A stretch of 64,000 bases of DNA from an uncultured Paracoccaceae bacterium (GTDB taxonomy: Bacteria > Pseudomonadota > Alphaproteobacteria > Rhodobacterales > Rhodobacteraceae): assembly GCA_947496535.1 (NCBI GenBank), contig CANMDE010000005.1:208204-272203 (forward strand), in the 5' to 3' direction. Shown here one piece after another: positions 29,733-42,301 of the stretch; position 1 is the first letter of the stretch, and the number at the start of each line of letters is the position of its first letter. The position numbers and the translations under genes are program-made. The notes beneath the pieces are model-generated. The model was given only the letters and a program-made list of their open reading frames with translations, was not told the origin of the DNA and did not search any database.

Positions 29733-29790
29733 GGTCTCCTCCCGTTTGACATTGGCGGATTACTCCGCTCATGTTTTAGGCAAACCTTTA

Positions 29791-29812
29791 AACCTGACAC
29801 CAACCTGTCACC
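29791..29812. promoter_or_regulatory. tandem 11-bp direct repeat, candidate TctD operator
   Basis: AACCTGACACC (29791-29801) is followed at once by AACCTGTCACC (29802-29812), a head-to-tail repeat with one mismatch and one helical turn of spacing. This is the classic shape of an OmpR-family response regulator site. It lies 17 bp before the tctD start and 58 bp before the divergent tctC start. Confidence 0.6.
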
Positions 29813-29829
29813 TTTTGGAAAATCATCTC

Positions 29830-30495
29830 ATGCGGTTTCTGTTGATCGAGGATAACACAAAGCTCGCCGGTTCGGTTGTTGAGCGGTTGCAACTGGACGG
29901 GCATGCGGTGGACCATGCAGAAACCCTGGATGCTGCCGAAACCTGTCTTGCTGTGGCTGACTACGATTTGATTTTGCTGGATATTATGCTCCCTGACGGG
30001 GACGGGCGTGATTTTTTGCAACAGCAGCGTCGGGCGGCGACAAGCACGCCTGTCATCGTGATCACTGCCCGATCCGCGGTGTCCGACCGGGTTAGCCTGC
30101 TGGATCTGGGTGCGGATGACTACATCACCAAACCGTTCGACTTTTCGGAGCTGGAGGCCCGCTGCCGTGCCGTTCTGCGCCGCCTGGGTGGGGCTGCTGC
30201 TAATCTTTTGGAACATTCCGATACGATCCTTGATCCCACTGCTGGGGAGCTTCGGTTCGATGGGCGGACTGTGTCGTTGCGCAATCGCGAATTGCGTCTG
30301 CTGGAGGTTTTGTTCAAGTCCCCCGGACAGGTGTTTTCCAAAGGGCATTTAATGGACCGGCTGTTTTCATTTGCCGATGAGGCCAGTGAAAACGCCATTG
30401 AGGTTTATGTGGGGCGGTTGCGCAAACGGCTGGATGGCTCCAGCGCGCGTATCGAAACCGTGCGTGGGCTTGGCTACCGGTTGGTTGCCCGGTGA
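29830..30495 (+). CDS. tctD: OmpR-family response regulator TctD
   Basis: This is a 221-residue protein. The receiver domain has Asp51 (LILLDIMLPDGDG), the acidic pair at residues 7-8 and Lys101 (DDYITKPFDF). The winged-helix domain at 125-221 ends in IEVYVGRLRKRLDGSSARIE-type sequence with ETVRGLGYRL. ATG 29830 follows the tandem repeat; the longer frame from 29596 runs into tctC antisense. Divergence from tctCBA and linkage to tctE indicate that it controls the transporter, as TctD does in Salmonella. Confidence 0.93.
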   Translation: MRFLLIEDNTKLAGSVVERLQLDGHAVDHAETLDAAETCLAVADYDLILLDIMLPDGDGRDFLQQQRRAATSTPVIVITARSAVSDRVSLLDLGADDYITKPFDFSELEARCRAVLRRLGGAAANLLEHSDTILDPTAGELRFDGRTVSLRNRELRLLEVLFKSPGQVFSKGHLMDRLFSFADEASENAIEVYVGRLRKRLDGSSARIETVRGLGYRLVAR

Positions 30496-31862
30496 AACCA
30501 CGCGGATCGATAAGACGGCGTCTGTTCTTTCAGCTATCCGGTGTGGCGGCGATTTTGTCGTTGGCTTTTTTTCTGATTGTGCGTGTCGTGGCGGAACGGG
30601 CGGCTGAAGGTACGCAGGACGATATTCTGGCGGCGAGCGCCACCGCGATTACGGACAGCCTGCGCAGCGAAGACGGGCAGGTGACGCTGGAACTGCCGTA
30701 TTCTGCGCTCTCGATGCTGCAAACGGTGCATCAGGACCGGGTTTTCTATCGCGTGGTCGCAGCGGGTGAGACGCTGACCGGCTATGATGATCTGCCCGTA
30801 CCTGATCCAGCTCCGACAAGAGGCCAGCCAGTGTTTGAGACGATCTACTATCGCGGTGACAGTTTCCGAGTTGTCGCGATCTTGCGCCCGCTTGGTCCGG
30901 CCAGTGCCGCTACTGATGTCGTCGTACTCGTCGCGCAGACGCGGTTGGGGCTTGAGGCTATTTCGCGGCAGATCACGGGGGTTGCGACGGGTGTCGGTGT
31001 CGGGTTTTTCCTTCTGGCCACGGCGCTGAGCCTTTGGGCAGCAGGGTCGGCCCTGACGCCGTTTGATCGCATCACCGGGTCGGTGCTTCGCCGCGGTCCT
31101 AAGGACTTGCGTCCTGTCACTGCCGATACGCCCGCCGAACTGGTCCCGCTTGTCGAGGCACTGAATAACTTCATGGCGCGGCTGCGGGCCTCGTTGCTTC
31201 GCACCGAGGATTTCATCACCGAAGCCGCCCACCGCGTGCGGACGCCGCTGGCCACTGTGCGGGCGCAGGCCGAGGTGACGCATCGCAAGCTGAACAAGCC
31301 GGAACACAAACAGGCGATCCGTGAAATGATCCGCGCGATTGATGAGTGCTCGCGGTCGGCCGGGCAGATGTTGGACCACGCCATGGTGACGTTTCGCACC
31401 GACAGTCTGGCCCGCGATGATGTCGATCTGGTGGCGCTGATGGCCGAAGCGGTTGAGCGTTTGGGCCCGACGGCAGAGTTGAAAGATATCTTCATTCGGC
31501 AAGATCTGCCGTCTGAACCAGTGCCGTTTCGTGGGGACGGGATTTTGTTGCAGGCCGCACTTCAGAATGTTCTGGACAATGCGATCAAGTATTCGCCTGA
31601 AGACAGCGAGATCACCGTAGCGGTCGAAGTTGGTGAGGCGTTGCGATTGTCCGTTACTGATCAGGGTAGGGGTTTCGGGGATGCTGATCTGTCGCGCCTG
31701 ATTGGCCGGTTCGAACGAGGCGGAAATGTGGGTCAGGTCGTGGGCTCCGGTTTGGGGTTGACCATCGCCAATGACGTGGCAAACGCCCATGACGGACGCT
31801 TGTCTATTGCCAATAACAAAGAGGGGCAGGGGGTATGCGTTTCGCTTTTGTTGCCACGCTGA
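30492..31862 (+). CDS. tctE: sensor histidine kinase TctE
   Basis: This is a 456-residue inner-membrane kinase. Helix 1 spans about 16-33. A periplasmic domain of about 130 residues follows (2CSK_N type, with YSALSMLQTVHQDRVFYRV), then helix 2 near 163-185 and a HAMP-like linker. The H-box has His247 (EAAHRVRTPLATVRAQ), the N-box is NVLDNAIKYSPED, and the G-boxes are DQGRGFG and GSGLGLTIA. It overlaps tctD by 4 bp and the following binding-protein gene by 28 bp. It should phosphorylate TctD on a periplasmic carboxylate signal. Confidence 0.93.
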   Translation: MKPRGSIRRRLFFQLSGVAAILSLAFFLIVRVVAERAAEGTQDDILAASATAITDSLRSEDGQVTLELPYSALSMLQTVHQDRVFYRVVAAGETLTGYDDLPVPDPAPTRGQPVFETIYYRGDSFRVVAILRPLGPASAATDVVVLVAQTRLGLEAISRQITGVATGVGVGFFLLATALSLWAAGSALTPFDRITGSVLRRGPKDLRPVTADTPAELVPLVEALNNFMARLRASLLRTEDFITEAAHRVRTPLATVRAQAEVTHRKLNKPEHKQAIREMIRAIDECSRSAGQMLDHAMVTFRTDSLARDDVDLVALMAEAVERLGPTAELKDIFIRQDLPSEPVPFRGDGILLQAALQNVLDNAIKYSPEDSEITVAVEVGEALRLSVTDQGRGFGDADLSRLIGRFERGGNVGQVVGSGLGLTIANDVANAHDGRLSIANNKEGQGVCVSLLLPR

Positions 31863-32866
31863 TCCTGACGATGCTGTCGGGCGCGGCCCGCAGCTTTGAG
31901 GTCGAGGATCATGTGATTTACCGCGCGACGCCGGAAAGCGGTGTTTTGCGCGTAATCTCGACCGCAGACCGGGACGTGTTTGAACCGATTATCCTTGCGT
32001 TTCAGGCGGAAAACCCCGGACTGACTGTCGATTACACGATTGCCGGTACGTCTGATCTTATGCAGGCTATCCATGTCGAAAACGCGGTTTTTGATATTGC
32101 CATTTCTTCGGCCATGGACCTGCAGACGCGGCTTGCCAATGATGGCTTCGCACGCACTTATGAAGACGCTGATACCGGCGCGATGCCTGCCTGGGCCAGT
32201 TGGCGCAATCAAATTTTTGCCTTCACACAGGAACCAGCTGTTCTGCTTGTGTCGGATGCCTATTTCTCGCCCGGAACGGCGCCCCGCACGCGTGAGGAGT
32301 TGATTGAACTTTTGCGCGCAGACCCTGAACGGTTCGCGGGGCGGATTGGTACTTATGATGTGCGCCGGTCGGGGTTTGGCTATTTGATGGCGACGCAGGA
32401 CAGCCGCAACAGCGATGTTTTTTGGCGACTGATGGAGGTTATGGGGCGTTTGGATGCCAAGCTTTATTGTTGCTCGGGTGAAATGATCCGTGCGGTGTCT
32501 GACGGGGAACTGGCATTGGCATATAATGTTCTGGGCAGCTACGCCGCTTTGCAGCAGGACAAGATTAAGGGCTTTCAGATCGTTGAATTCGAAGACCATG
32601 TGAACGTGATGTTGCGCACGGCTTTGATTCCGGCGAATTCGCAGAATGCGGGCGCCGCCCAGCGCTTGATTGATTTTCTGACCGCATTGAACCAGCGCCC
32701 CGATCTGGTTGAGGTTTCGGGTCTACCAGCGGTGAATCCGACTTTGCTTCAAAATAACACCGCGCTGCGTCCGATCCGTTTCGGGCCAGAGCTTTTGGTG
32801 TTTTTGGACCAGTTGAGGCGGTCGAATTTTTTGCGCAATTGGGAGAATTCGTTGCTGCAAAACTGA
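31835..32866 (+). CDS. extracellular solute-binding protein linked to tctDE
   Basis: This is a 343-residue protein with signal peptide MRFAFVATLILTMLSGAA. It has the iron/ABC type II binding-protein fold: GVLRVISTADRDVFEPIILA near 34-53, TIAGTSDLMQAI, DIAISSAMDLQTRLA near 90, and GTYDVRRSGFGYL. Its start lies inside tctE, so kinase and binding protein are probably made together. No ABC permease or ATPase is nearby, which suggests a sensing role for the kinase in place of transport. A similar binding protein accompanies some other TctDE-type systems. The ligand is unknown. Confidence 0.85.
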   Translation: MRFAFVATLILTMLSGAARSFEVEDHVIYRATPESGVLRVISTADRDVFEPIILAFQAENPGLTVDYTIAGTSDLMQAIHVENAVFDIAISSAMDLQTRLANDGFARTYEDADTGAMPAWASWRNQIFAFTQEPAVLLVSDAYFSPGTAPRTREELIELLRADPERFAGRIGTYDVRRSGFGYLMATQDSRNSDVFWRLMEVMGRLDAKLYCCSGEMIRAVSDGELALAYNVLGSYAALQQDKIKGFQIVEFEDHVNVMLRTALIPANSQNAGAAQRLIDFLTALNQRPDLVEVSGLPAVNPTLLQNNTALRPIRFGPELLVFLDQLRRSNFLRNWENSLLQN

Positions 32867-32891
32867 CTGGTGCAACGCAATCTGCGCCGAT

Positions 32892-33923
32892 CTATTGGGC
32901 CTTAATTCCAAGCGCTGTCGGAATTTCGAAGGATCTTAGCTGTGGGCGTGCTAAGGCCGTGGCGGTCGGTGCCATCTCTAGTTCCGGAAACAGGGTCAAA
33001 ATTTCTTCGCGTGCCTTTGCATCGAAGGTTGATATCGTCCGCGTTGCGGGATGGAAGCTTTCGGTATGTAGACCATTGGATGTAATGATCTGGTGACGGT
33101 CGAAAAGCAGGTGAAAATATTCAACGCCATCGGGCCAGTCGCCCGGATTTTTCTGAACATTAACCCCTTCGCACCACCGTGCGAGCGCGGCTGCGGCGGC
33201 CAAGCATTCGGATTGATCCAGAACCAGTTCTACCGAAAGGCCTTTTAGCATGACACGGTGCGCTTTGGAGGTGATCAGGTCGTAGGCCGGTAGGCCATGA
33301 CCAAAGGTGTTCTGGTTGATCCGCACTGGTCGGAGCGCCGGGTTCATTCGCAATTCATGGGCGCTGACATGCCGCGAGCCGGTCCAGCGTACCGGTTGCA
33401 GACCTTCATCGCGGGTTTGTACCAGATCACCCACCGAGATGTTTTCGATCCGCTTGGACCCATCTGCGGTTTCAATCAATGTGCCCCGACCAAAGCAGAT
33501 GAGTACAAAGTCATCCAGTATTAACGAGGAATCAACACCGCCGAACCCGAAACCGCCCCTGATCCGCAAAAGCGGGTCATCATAGTCGGATGTGAAGCTA
33601 ACATTGACGGTCGTCGTGTCATCGTTTGAGACTTGCGCGAAGGTGAGAAACTGCGTGCCTGTGTCCCCGATCAGTTCGACGTTCAGACCGAAGCCACCGA
33701 AGCTGCTGCCAAGTTCTGTCATGGTGAAACTGAGCGTGTACTCTTGGCCCGCTGTCAAACCGACTGTTTGTTCCAGCCTGTCGCCATCCTGCACGTCATT
33801 ATTGCCAGTCCCGAAGACCACCCAGCCGTTATCTGCGTCATAAGTGGGGCCGGTATCGCCAGCCGAAGAAACAGACCAGCCGTTAAGCCCATCTGAGAAA
33901 TCACCGTTTTCTACGACCGACAT
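32892..33923 (-). CDS. Hint-domain protein with N-terminal carbohydrate-binding-like domain
   Basis: This is a 343-residue protein from ATG 33923 (GAGGG 7 bases upstream); a longer frame to 34013 is less likely. Residues 1-138 resemble a galactose-binding jelly roll (VVENGDFSDGLNGWSVSS, LTAGQEYTLSFTM, then DSSLILDDFVL). The Hint domain starts at Cys143 (CFGRGTLIETADGSKRIENI, VGDLVQTRDEGLQPVRW) and includes SKAHRVML. No extein or terminal splicing residues are visible. It is probably secreted, though without a cleavable signal peptide. It is a relative of the gene at 2134-3144, with a different N-terminal module. It is convergent with the solute-binding protein gene. Confidence 0.75.
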   Translation of the reverse strand: MSVVENGDFSDGLNGWSVSSAGDTGPTYDADNGWVVFGTGNNDVQDGDRLEQTVGLTAGQEYTLSFTMTELGSSFGGFGLNVELIGDTGTQFLTFAQVSNDDTTTVNVSFTSDYDDPLLRIRGGFGFGGVDSSLILDDFVLICFGRGTLIETADGSKRIENISVGDLVQTRDEGLQPVRWTGSRHVSAHELRMNPALRPVRINQNTFGHGLPAYDLITSKAHRVMLKGLSVELVLDQSECLAAAAALARWCEGVNVQKNPGDWPDGVEYFHLLFDRHQIITSNGLHTESFHPATRTISTFDAKAREEILTLFPELEMAPTATALARPQLRSFEIPTALGIKAQ

Positions 33924-34138
33924 CCGGTAGCCCTCAGTTTCGATACTTTCACGCTTAGGATATAAGTGCTGTCGATCCCATGGATGGATCGATGTCAGCC
34001 CGTTAGAGGCCAATTGTTGCCGGGTGAGGCTATCCGAAATGGCGTGTGGCCCAAAAACGCCCCCCGCAATGATCTTGACCTTGCGACCTCATGTGACATT
34101 TATCGGGTATCCAGTCCTTAACTCAGAAAGATATGAGA

Positions 34139-34738
34139 ATGGCCTTTACACTCCCCGACCTTCCCTATGCACATGATGCCTTTGCCGATAAGGGTATGTC
34201 GAAAGAAACGCTCGAATATCACCACGACCTGCACCACAACGCCTATGTCACTAACGGTAACAAGGCGATTGAAGGCACCGAGTGGGATGGCAAGTCCCTC
34301 GAAGAGATCATTGTCGGCACCTACGACAAATCCGCGGTCGCCCAGAACGGGATTTTCAACAATATCAGCCAGTTGTGGAACCATAACCAGTTCTGGGAAA
34401 TGATGGGGCCCGGTGGCAGCAAGATGCCGGGCGAGTTGGAAAGTGCGATCACCGACAGCTTTGGCTCCGTTGATGAGTTCAAGTCGCAATTCAGTGCCGC
34501 AGGTGCTGGCCAGTTCGGCTCTGGCTGGGCGTGGCTAGTCAAGGATACTGATGGCAGCCTTAAAGTGACCAAGACCGAGAATGGCGTAAACCCGTTGTGT
34601 TTCGGCCAGACGGCTCTGCTGGGCTGTGATGTGTGGGAGCATTCCTACTATATCGACTTCCGCAATAAGCGCCCAGCCTATCTGACTAACTTCCTTGATA
34701 ATCTGGTCAACTGGGAGAATGTCGCAAGCCGGATGTGA
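34139..34738 (+). CDS. sodB: iron superoxide dismutase
   Basis: This is a 199-residue cytoplasmic enzyme that dismutates superoxide. The metal ligands are His28, His82, Asp164 and His168 (YHHDLHHNAYV, WNHNQFW, DVWEHSYY). Gln78 in ISQLWNH is the position that marks iron enzymes; manganese enzymes have Gly there. ATG 34139 gives the standard start MAFTLPDLPYA; an ATG two codons earlier is possible. A hairpin terminator follows. The upstream 215 bp separate it from the divergent Hint gene. Confidence 0.96.
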   Translation: MAFTLPDLPYAHDAFADKGMSKETLEYHHDLHHNAYVTNGNKAIEGTEWDGKSLEEIIVGTYDKSAVAQNGIFNNISQLWNHNQFWEMMGPGGSKMPGELESAITDSFGSVDEFKSQFSAAGAGQFGSGWAWLVKDTDGSLKVTKTENGVNPLCFGQTALLGCDVWEHSYYIDFRNKRPAYLTNFLDNLVNWENVASRM

Positions 34739-34763
34739 TCTGCGACCTATAAAAACAACGAAC

Positions 34764-34792
34764 GGCGCGCTGGGGAACTTGCGCGCCATTTT
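34764..34792 (+). terminator. sodB terminator
   Basis: GGCGCGC (34764-34770) and GCGCGCC (34781-34787) form a perfect 7-bp stem followed by ATTTTG. It is 25 bp after the sodB stop. Confidence 0.75.
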
Positions 34793-34890
34793 GTAGTGAT
34801 CTGTAGGAGTAGGTGGAGGTCACGCAGAGAGATCAGCAGCAGCCTGACCCGTAGACAAGTGATCAGGCTTGCCGCATAACCAGCTTTGCT

Positions 34891-34967
34891 GGCCCCGTGG
34901 CTCAACTGGATAGAGCAGCCCCCTCCTAAGGGGCAGGTTATTGGTTCGAATCCAATCGGGGTCACCA
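34891..34967 (+). tRNA. tRNA-Arg (anticodon CCT)
   Basis: Acceptor GGCCCCG pairs with CGGGGTC (one G-T). Anticodon stem GCCCC/GGGGC encloses CT-CCT-AA with the anticodon at 34925-34927. The T-arm has GGTTCGAATCC and an encoded CCA. Length is 77 nt. It reads AGG codons. No integrase or island is seen next to it. Confidence 0.96.
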
Positions 34968-35136
34968 CCTTTATCAGGCTTGGATTTTCAGGGGATCCTC
35001 GGGGAGGCGAACTGGGGAGGGATATTGGGCAAAGCTTGACGCTTTTCCTGCACCCAATGTGTCCAAATATGCCGCTTAATCGGAACCGCTTGGCCACCCT
35101 AAAGCTAGCGTCGTCTTTGGCCGCAAAACCACTCAA

Positions 35137-36276
35137 TCACTTCCCGCGCCAGATCCAGCCGCCGCCCAGAACCCGTGTGCTGTCGGGGTCGTAAAATACG
35201 CATGCCTGTCCTGGGGCCACCCCTTGTTCGGCGATCATTAGCTCGACCTCTGCTTCGGTCTCGGAGATCGGGCGCAGGAACGCGTCGGTTGGAGGCCGGG
35301 TTGAGCGGACACGAACGGCGACTTGCCGTTCCGCCATATCTGTCAGTTTGCCGTCACCGATCCAGTTGATTTCGCGCACGGGCACGCGCCGCGTTGCCAG
35401 CATTTCGCGGGGTCCGACGATGACCTGGCGGTTTTGAACATCGAGTTTCACCACATATAACGGGTCTGCCAGCCCACCGATCCCAAGGCCGCGTCTTTGG
35501 CCTATGGTGTAGTGGATCACGCCCCGATGGGTGCCAAGGATATTGCCTTCGACATCGACGATCTCGCCCGGTTCTGCGGCGCCGGGCCGCAGTTTTTCAA
35601 TGACCGCCGCGTAATCGCCATTGGGCACAAAGCAGATGTCTTGACTGTCGGGCTTGTCCGCAACGCTCAGTCCGTATTTTCCGGCCAGTGCTCGTGTTTC
35701 CTCTTTTGAGGCAAGATGGCCAAGCGGGAAGCGCAGGAAATCGAGCTGCTTTTGGGTGGTGGAAAACAGGAAGTAGCTTTGATCTTTGGTCGCATCAGCG
35801 GCGGTGTGCAGCTCTGCTTGGTCCGCACCCATTTTGCGTTGTATATAGTGTCCGGTTGCCATGCAGTCCGCGTCAAGGTCTTTGGCAGTTTCCAGCAGGT
35901 CCTTGAACTTCACCCGTTCATTGCAACGAATACAGGGGACGGGGGTTGCACCGCCCAGATAGCTGTCGGCGAATTCGTCGATGACGGCGTCTTTAAATAC
36001 GTTCTCGTAGTCGAGCACGTAGTGGGGGAAGCCCATTTCCTCGGCGACGCGGCGTGCGTCATGAATATCGCGGCCCGCGCAACATGCACCTTTTTTGGCT
36101 AGGGCCGCCCCGTGATCGTACAATTGCAAGGTGACGCCCACGACATCGTAGCCTTCCTCGGCCAATTTTGCGGCCACAACCGAACTGTCCACGCCACCAG
36201 ACATCGCAACGACCACACGGGTTTGCGCAGGTGGTTTTGCGAAGCCGAGCGAGTTGAGCGGCGAATCGAGTGACAT
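35137..36276 (-). CDS. mnmA: tRNA-specific 2-thiouridylase MnmA
   Basis: This is a 379-residue enzyme that thiolates U34 of tRNA-Lys, Glu and Gln using ATP and relayed sulfur. The PP-loop SGGVDSS is at 26-32. The catalytic cysteines are in [13 protein letters not shown] and [21 protein letters not shown] and KDQSYFLFS are family blocks, and the C-terminal beta barrel ends in VLGGGWIW. It is divergent from sciP, with 128 bp between. Confidence 0.97.
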   Translation of the reverse strand: MSLDSPLNSLGFAKPPAQTRVVVAMSGGVDSSVVAAKLAEEGYDVVGVTLQLYDHGAALAKKGACCAGRDIHDARRVAEEMGFPHYVLDYENVFKDAVIDEFADSYLGGATPVPCIRCNERVKFKDLLETAKDLDADCMATGHYIQRKMGADQAELHTAADATKDQSYFLFSTTQKQLDFLRFPLGHLASKEETRALAGKYGLSVADKPDSQDICFVPNGDYAAVIEKLRPGAAEPGEIVDVEGNILGTHRGVIHYTIGQRRGLGIGGLADPLYVVKLDVQNRQVIVGPREMLATRRVPVREINWIGDGKLTDMAERQVAVRVRSTRPPTDAFLRPISETEAEVELMIAEQGVAPGQACVFYDPDSTRVLGGGWIWRGK

Positions 36277-36404
36277 GGGTTATCCGGTTGCTGTGGGTTC
36301 ATGCGCAAATATAAGAAAATGCGAACTACTCTCAAGGGGGCGTTATACCAAGCGTTAAGTCATCACCTCGATAAAAGCTGCGGGAAACGAATAAAGGGGT
36401 GAAA

Positions 36405-36683
36405 ATGTACTTACGTAAAGTTGAGGGGCCACGGTCGGTTTTATTACCGGATGGCACGACGATGACCCGTGCCGATCTACCGCCAGCTGAAACCCGACGT
36501 TGGGTTGCATCACGCAAGGCTGCAGTGGTGCGGGCCGTCGCCGCGGGGCTTATTTCGCAGAAAGAAGCGTTGGAACGCTATGCTTTGTCGGACGAGGAAT
36601 TCAGCGAATGGATGACTGCGGTGGCTGAACACGGAGAGGCCGCTTTGAAGGTCACGACGTTACGGCAGTATCGACAACCTTAG
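36405..36683 (+). CDS. sciP: CtrA inhibitor SciP (DUF1153)
   Basis: This is a 92-residue protein. GPRSVLLPDGTTMTRADLPP near the start and TRRWVASRKAAVVRAVAAGL in the middle belong to the DUF1153 helix-turn-helix. In Caulobacter this small protein binds CtrA and blocks its activation of target promoters. ATG 36405 follows AAAGGGG; a GTG two codons earlier is also in frame. It lies 90 bp before ctrA in the same direction, so inhibitor and target are neighbours. Confidence 0.93.
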   Translation: MYLRKVEGPRSVLLPDGTTMTRADLPPAETRRWVASRKAAVVRAVAAGLISQKEALERYALSDEEFSEWMTAVAEHGEAALKVTTLRQYRQP

Positions 36684-36721
36684 GTAGATGCCTGATAACC
36701 TTTCCAGTTAGTAACGGGTGA

Positions 36722-36729
36722 TTAACCAT
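36722..36729 (+). promoter_or_regulatory. candidate CtrA half-site upstream of ctrA
   Basis: TTAACCAT, a known form of the CtrA half-motif, lies 44 bp before the ctrA start. A perfect TTAA-N7-TTAA pair was not found here. Autoregulation is inferred. Confidence 0.4.
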
Positions 36730-36773
36730 TAGCTGGCTAATTGGGGGCACGGAAGAGAGATCGGAGAAACCGA

Positions 36774-37487
36774 ATGCGTGTCTTGCTAGTCGAAGACGAC
36801 CCTACCACCTCAAAAAGCATCGAACTGATGCTGACCCATGCCAACCTGAACGTGTATGCAACGGATCTAGGGGAGGAAGGGATCGATTTGGCCAAGCTTT
36901 ATGATTACGATCTTATTCTGCTTGATCTGAATCTGCCGGATATGAATGGACACGAGGTGCTGCGACAGTTGCGCCTTAGCCGAATTGATACGCCTATATT
37001 GATCCTCTCAGGGGACGATGGGACAGAAAGCAAGCTAAAAGGCTTTGGCTTTGGCGCAGATGATTATTTGACCAAGCCCTTCCACCGCGAAGAACTCGTG
37101 GCGCGTATTCATGCCATCATTCGCCGATCAAAAGGTCACGCGCAATCGGTGATCAAAACCGGCCGGGTGGCTGTCAATTTGGATGCAAAGACTGTCGATG
37201 TAGGTGGAACCACCGTTCACCTGACAGGCAAGGAGTATCAGATGTTGGAGTTGTTGAGCCTGCGTAAGGGAACGACTCTGACAAAGGAAATGTTCCTCAA
37301 CCATCTTTATGGCGGCATGGATGAGCCTGAGTTGAAAATCATCGACGTGTTTATCTGCAAATTGCGGAAAAAACTCAGCGAGGCGACCGATGGTGAAAGC
37401 TACATCGAGACGGTGTGGGGGCGTGGTTATGTCCTCAGAGACCCTGAGCCGGCCATTGATGAAGAAAAGGTCGCGGTGAATGCGTGA
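36774..37487 (+). CDS. ctrA: cell-cycle response regulator CtrA
   Basis: This is a 237-residue OmpR-family master regulator. The receiver domain [20 protein letters not shown] has phospho-acceptor Asp51 ([13 protein letters not shown]) and [11 protein letters not shown]. The DNA-binding domain has [20 protein letters not shown] and [12 protein letters not shown], all near-identical to alphaproteobacterial CtrA. In Rhodobacteraceae CtrA governs motility and gene-transfer-agent genes and is often non-essential. GGAG precedes ATG 36774. A weak hairpin (CGGGCG 37513-37518, CGCCCG 37525-37530) follows and may terminate it. Confidence 0.97.
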   Translation: MRVLLVEDDPTTSKSIELMLTHANLNVYATDLGEEGIDLAKLYDYDLILLDLNLPDMNGHEVLRQLRLSRIDTPILILSGDDGTESKLKGFGFGADDYLTKPFHREELVARIHAIIRRSKGHAQSVIKTGRVAVNLDAKTVDVGGTTVHLTGKEYQMLELLSLRKGTTLTKEMFLNHLYGGMDEPELKIIDVFICKLRKKLSEATDGESYIETVWGRGYVLRDPEPAIDEEKVAVNA

Positions 37488-37661
37488 TCAGATTCATCTA
37501 AAGTAATTTGCGCGGGCGTTGGTCCGCCCGTTGTTGCCAAGGATGACAATGTGTTGTCGTTGGCTGTCTGATCTACGCATTCGCGCGCCAAGGTGTTGCT
37601 GGTTGTGGGGGTGCAAAGCCGAAACACAGTGGACCTCGGCATTTTGCGTGCATAAGAATAA

Positions 37662-41938
<4,277 letters not shown>

Positions 41939-41956
41939 GTGCCGTTGGAACAGAAT

Positions 41957-41981
41957 GTTCGCAAATGTTCTTAAAAAGTTC
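41957..41981 (+). promoter_or_regulatory. LexA-type box array (GTTC-N6-GTTC-N7-GTTC)
   Basis: GTTC occurs at 41957-41960, 41967-41970 and 41978-41981. The last two form GTTC-TTAAAAA-GTTC, exactly the alphaproteobacterial LexA consensus GTTC-N7-GTTC. The array starts 18 bp after the recG stop and ends 57 bp before the microprotein start. Candidate -35/-10 elements (TTTACA at 41982) lie just downstream. Confidence 0.7.
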
Positions 41982-42020
41982 TTTACACTGCGTTAACGAT
42001 ATGAGAACAAAGTGGCAACA

Positions 42021-42035
42021 GAACGTTAGGAGAAC
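42021..42035 (-). promoter_or_regulatory. second LexA-type box over the ribosome-binding site
   Basis: GAAC-GTTAGGA-GAAC is the reverse complement of GTTC-N7-GTTC. It covers the AGGAG Shine-Dalgarno (42028-42032) and ends 3 bp before the start codon. Another lone GAAC is at 42005-42008. Confidence 0.55.
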
Positions 42036-42038
42036 ATC

Positions 42039-42161
42039 ATGGCTCAGGAAATCAAATCCGTTATCGACCGGTCTCGCGATACGATTTTGGCAGATGCCCT
42101 TGGTGTTGCTGCACTCGTTGTTATGCTTTTCGTCGGATTGGCTTTGCCTGGCCTTATCTGA
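42039..42161 (+). CDS. single-helix membrane microprotein, probably SOS-regulated (40 aa)
   Basis: A 40-codon gene with ATG 42039 and AGGAG six bases upstream. The protein has a charged N-terminal half (MAQEIKSVIDRSRDTILADA) and then one hydrophobic helix (LGVAALVVMLFVGLALPGLI) that ends at the C-terminus. It should sit in the inner membrane with the N-terminus in the cytoplasm. It lies between recG and a strong terminator, and its promoter region has two LexA-type boxes. Caulobacter SidA, a 29-residue SOS-induced inner-membrane division inhibitor, has the same architecture, but I see no sequence identity that would prove homology. Function is inferred from control and shape only. Confidence 0.75.
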   Translation: MAQEIKSVIDRSRDTILADALGVAALVVMLFVGLALPGLI

Positions 42162-42301
42162 CCTCCCTGGCGGTTGCGGTCCGGTCCATCACATTGCCCT
42201 GTCCCAAACTCGCAATGCGTAAGACCTGCCTGTCTGATGTCCCATAACGGGGTTTTGCCTCCCCAACTGGAACGCCGGACCGGACCCATCGCCTGCCACT
42301 G

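Noticed and set aside
30534..31790. 418-codon leftward frame
   Set aside because: It is antisense to tctE, with shadow-like composition. The kinase motifs on the plus strand are clear.
34747..35194. Reading frames on both strands around 34.75-35.2 kb
   Set aside because: They cross tRNA-Arg and the mnmA 3' end and carry no motif.
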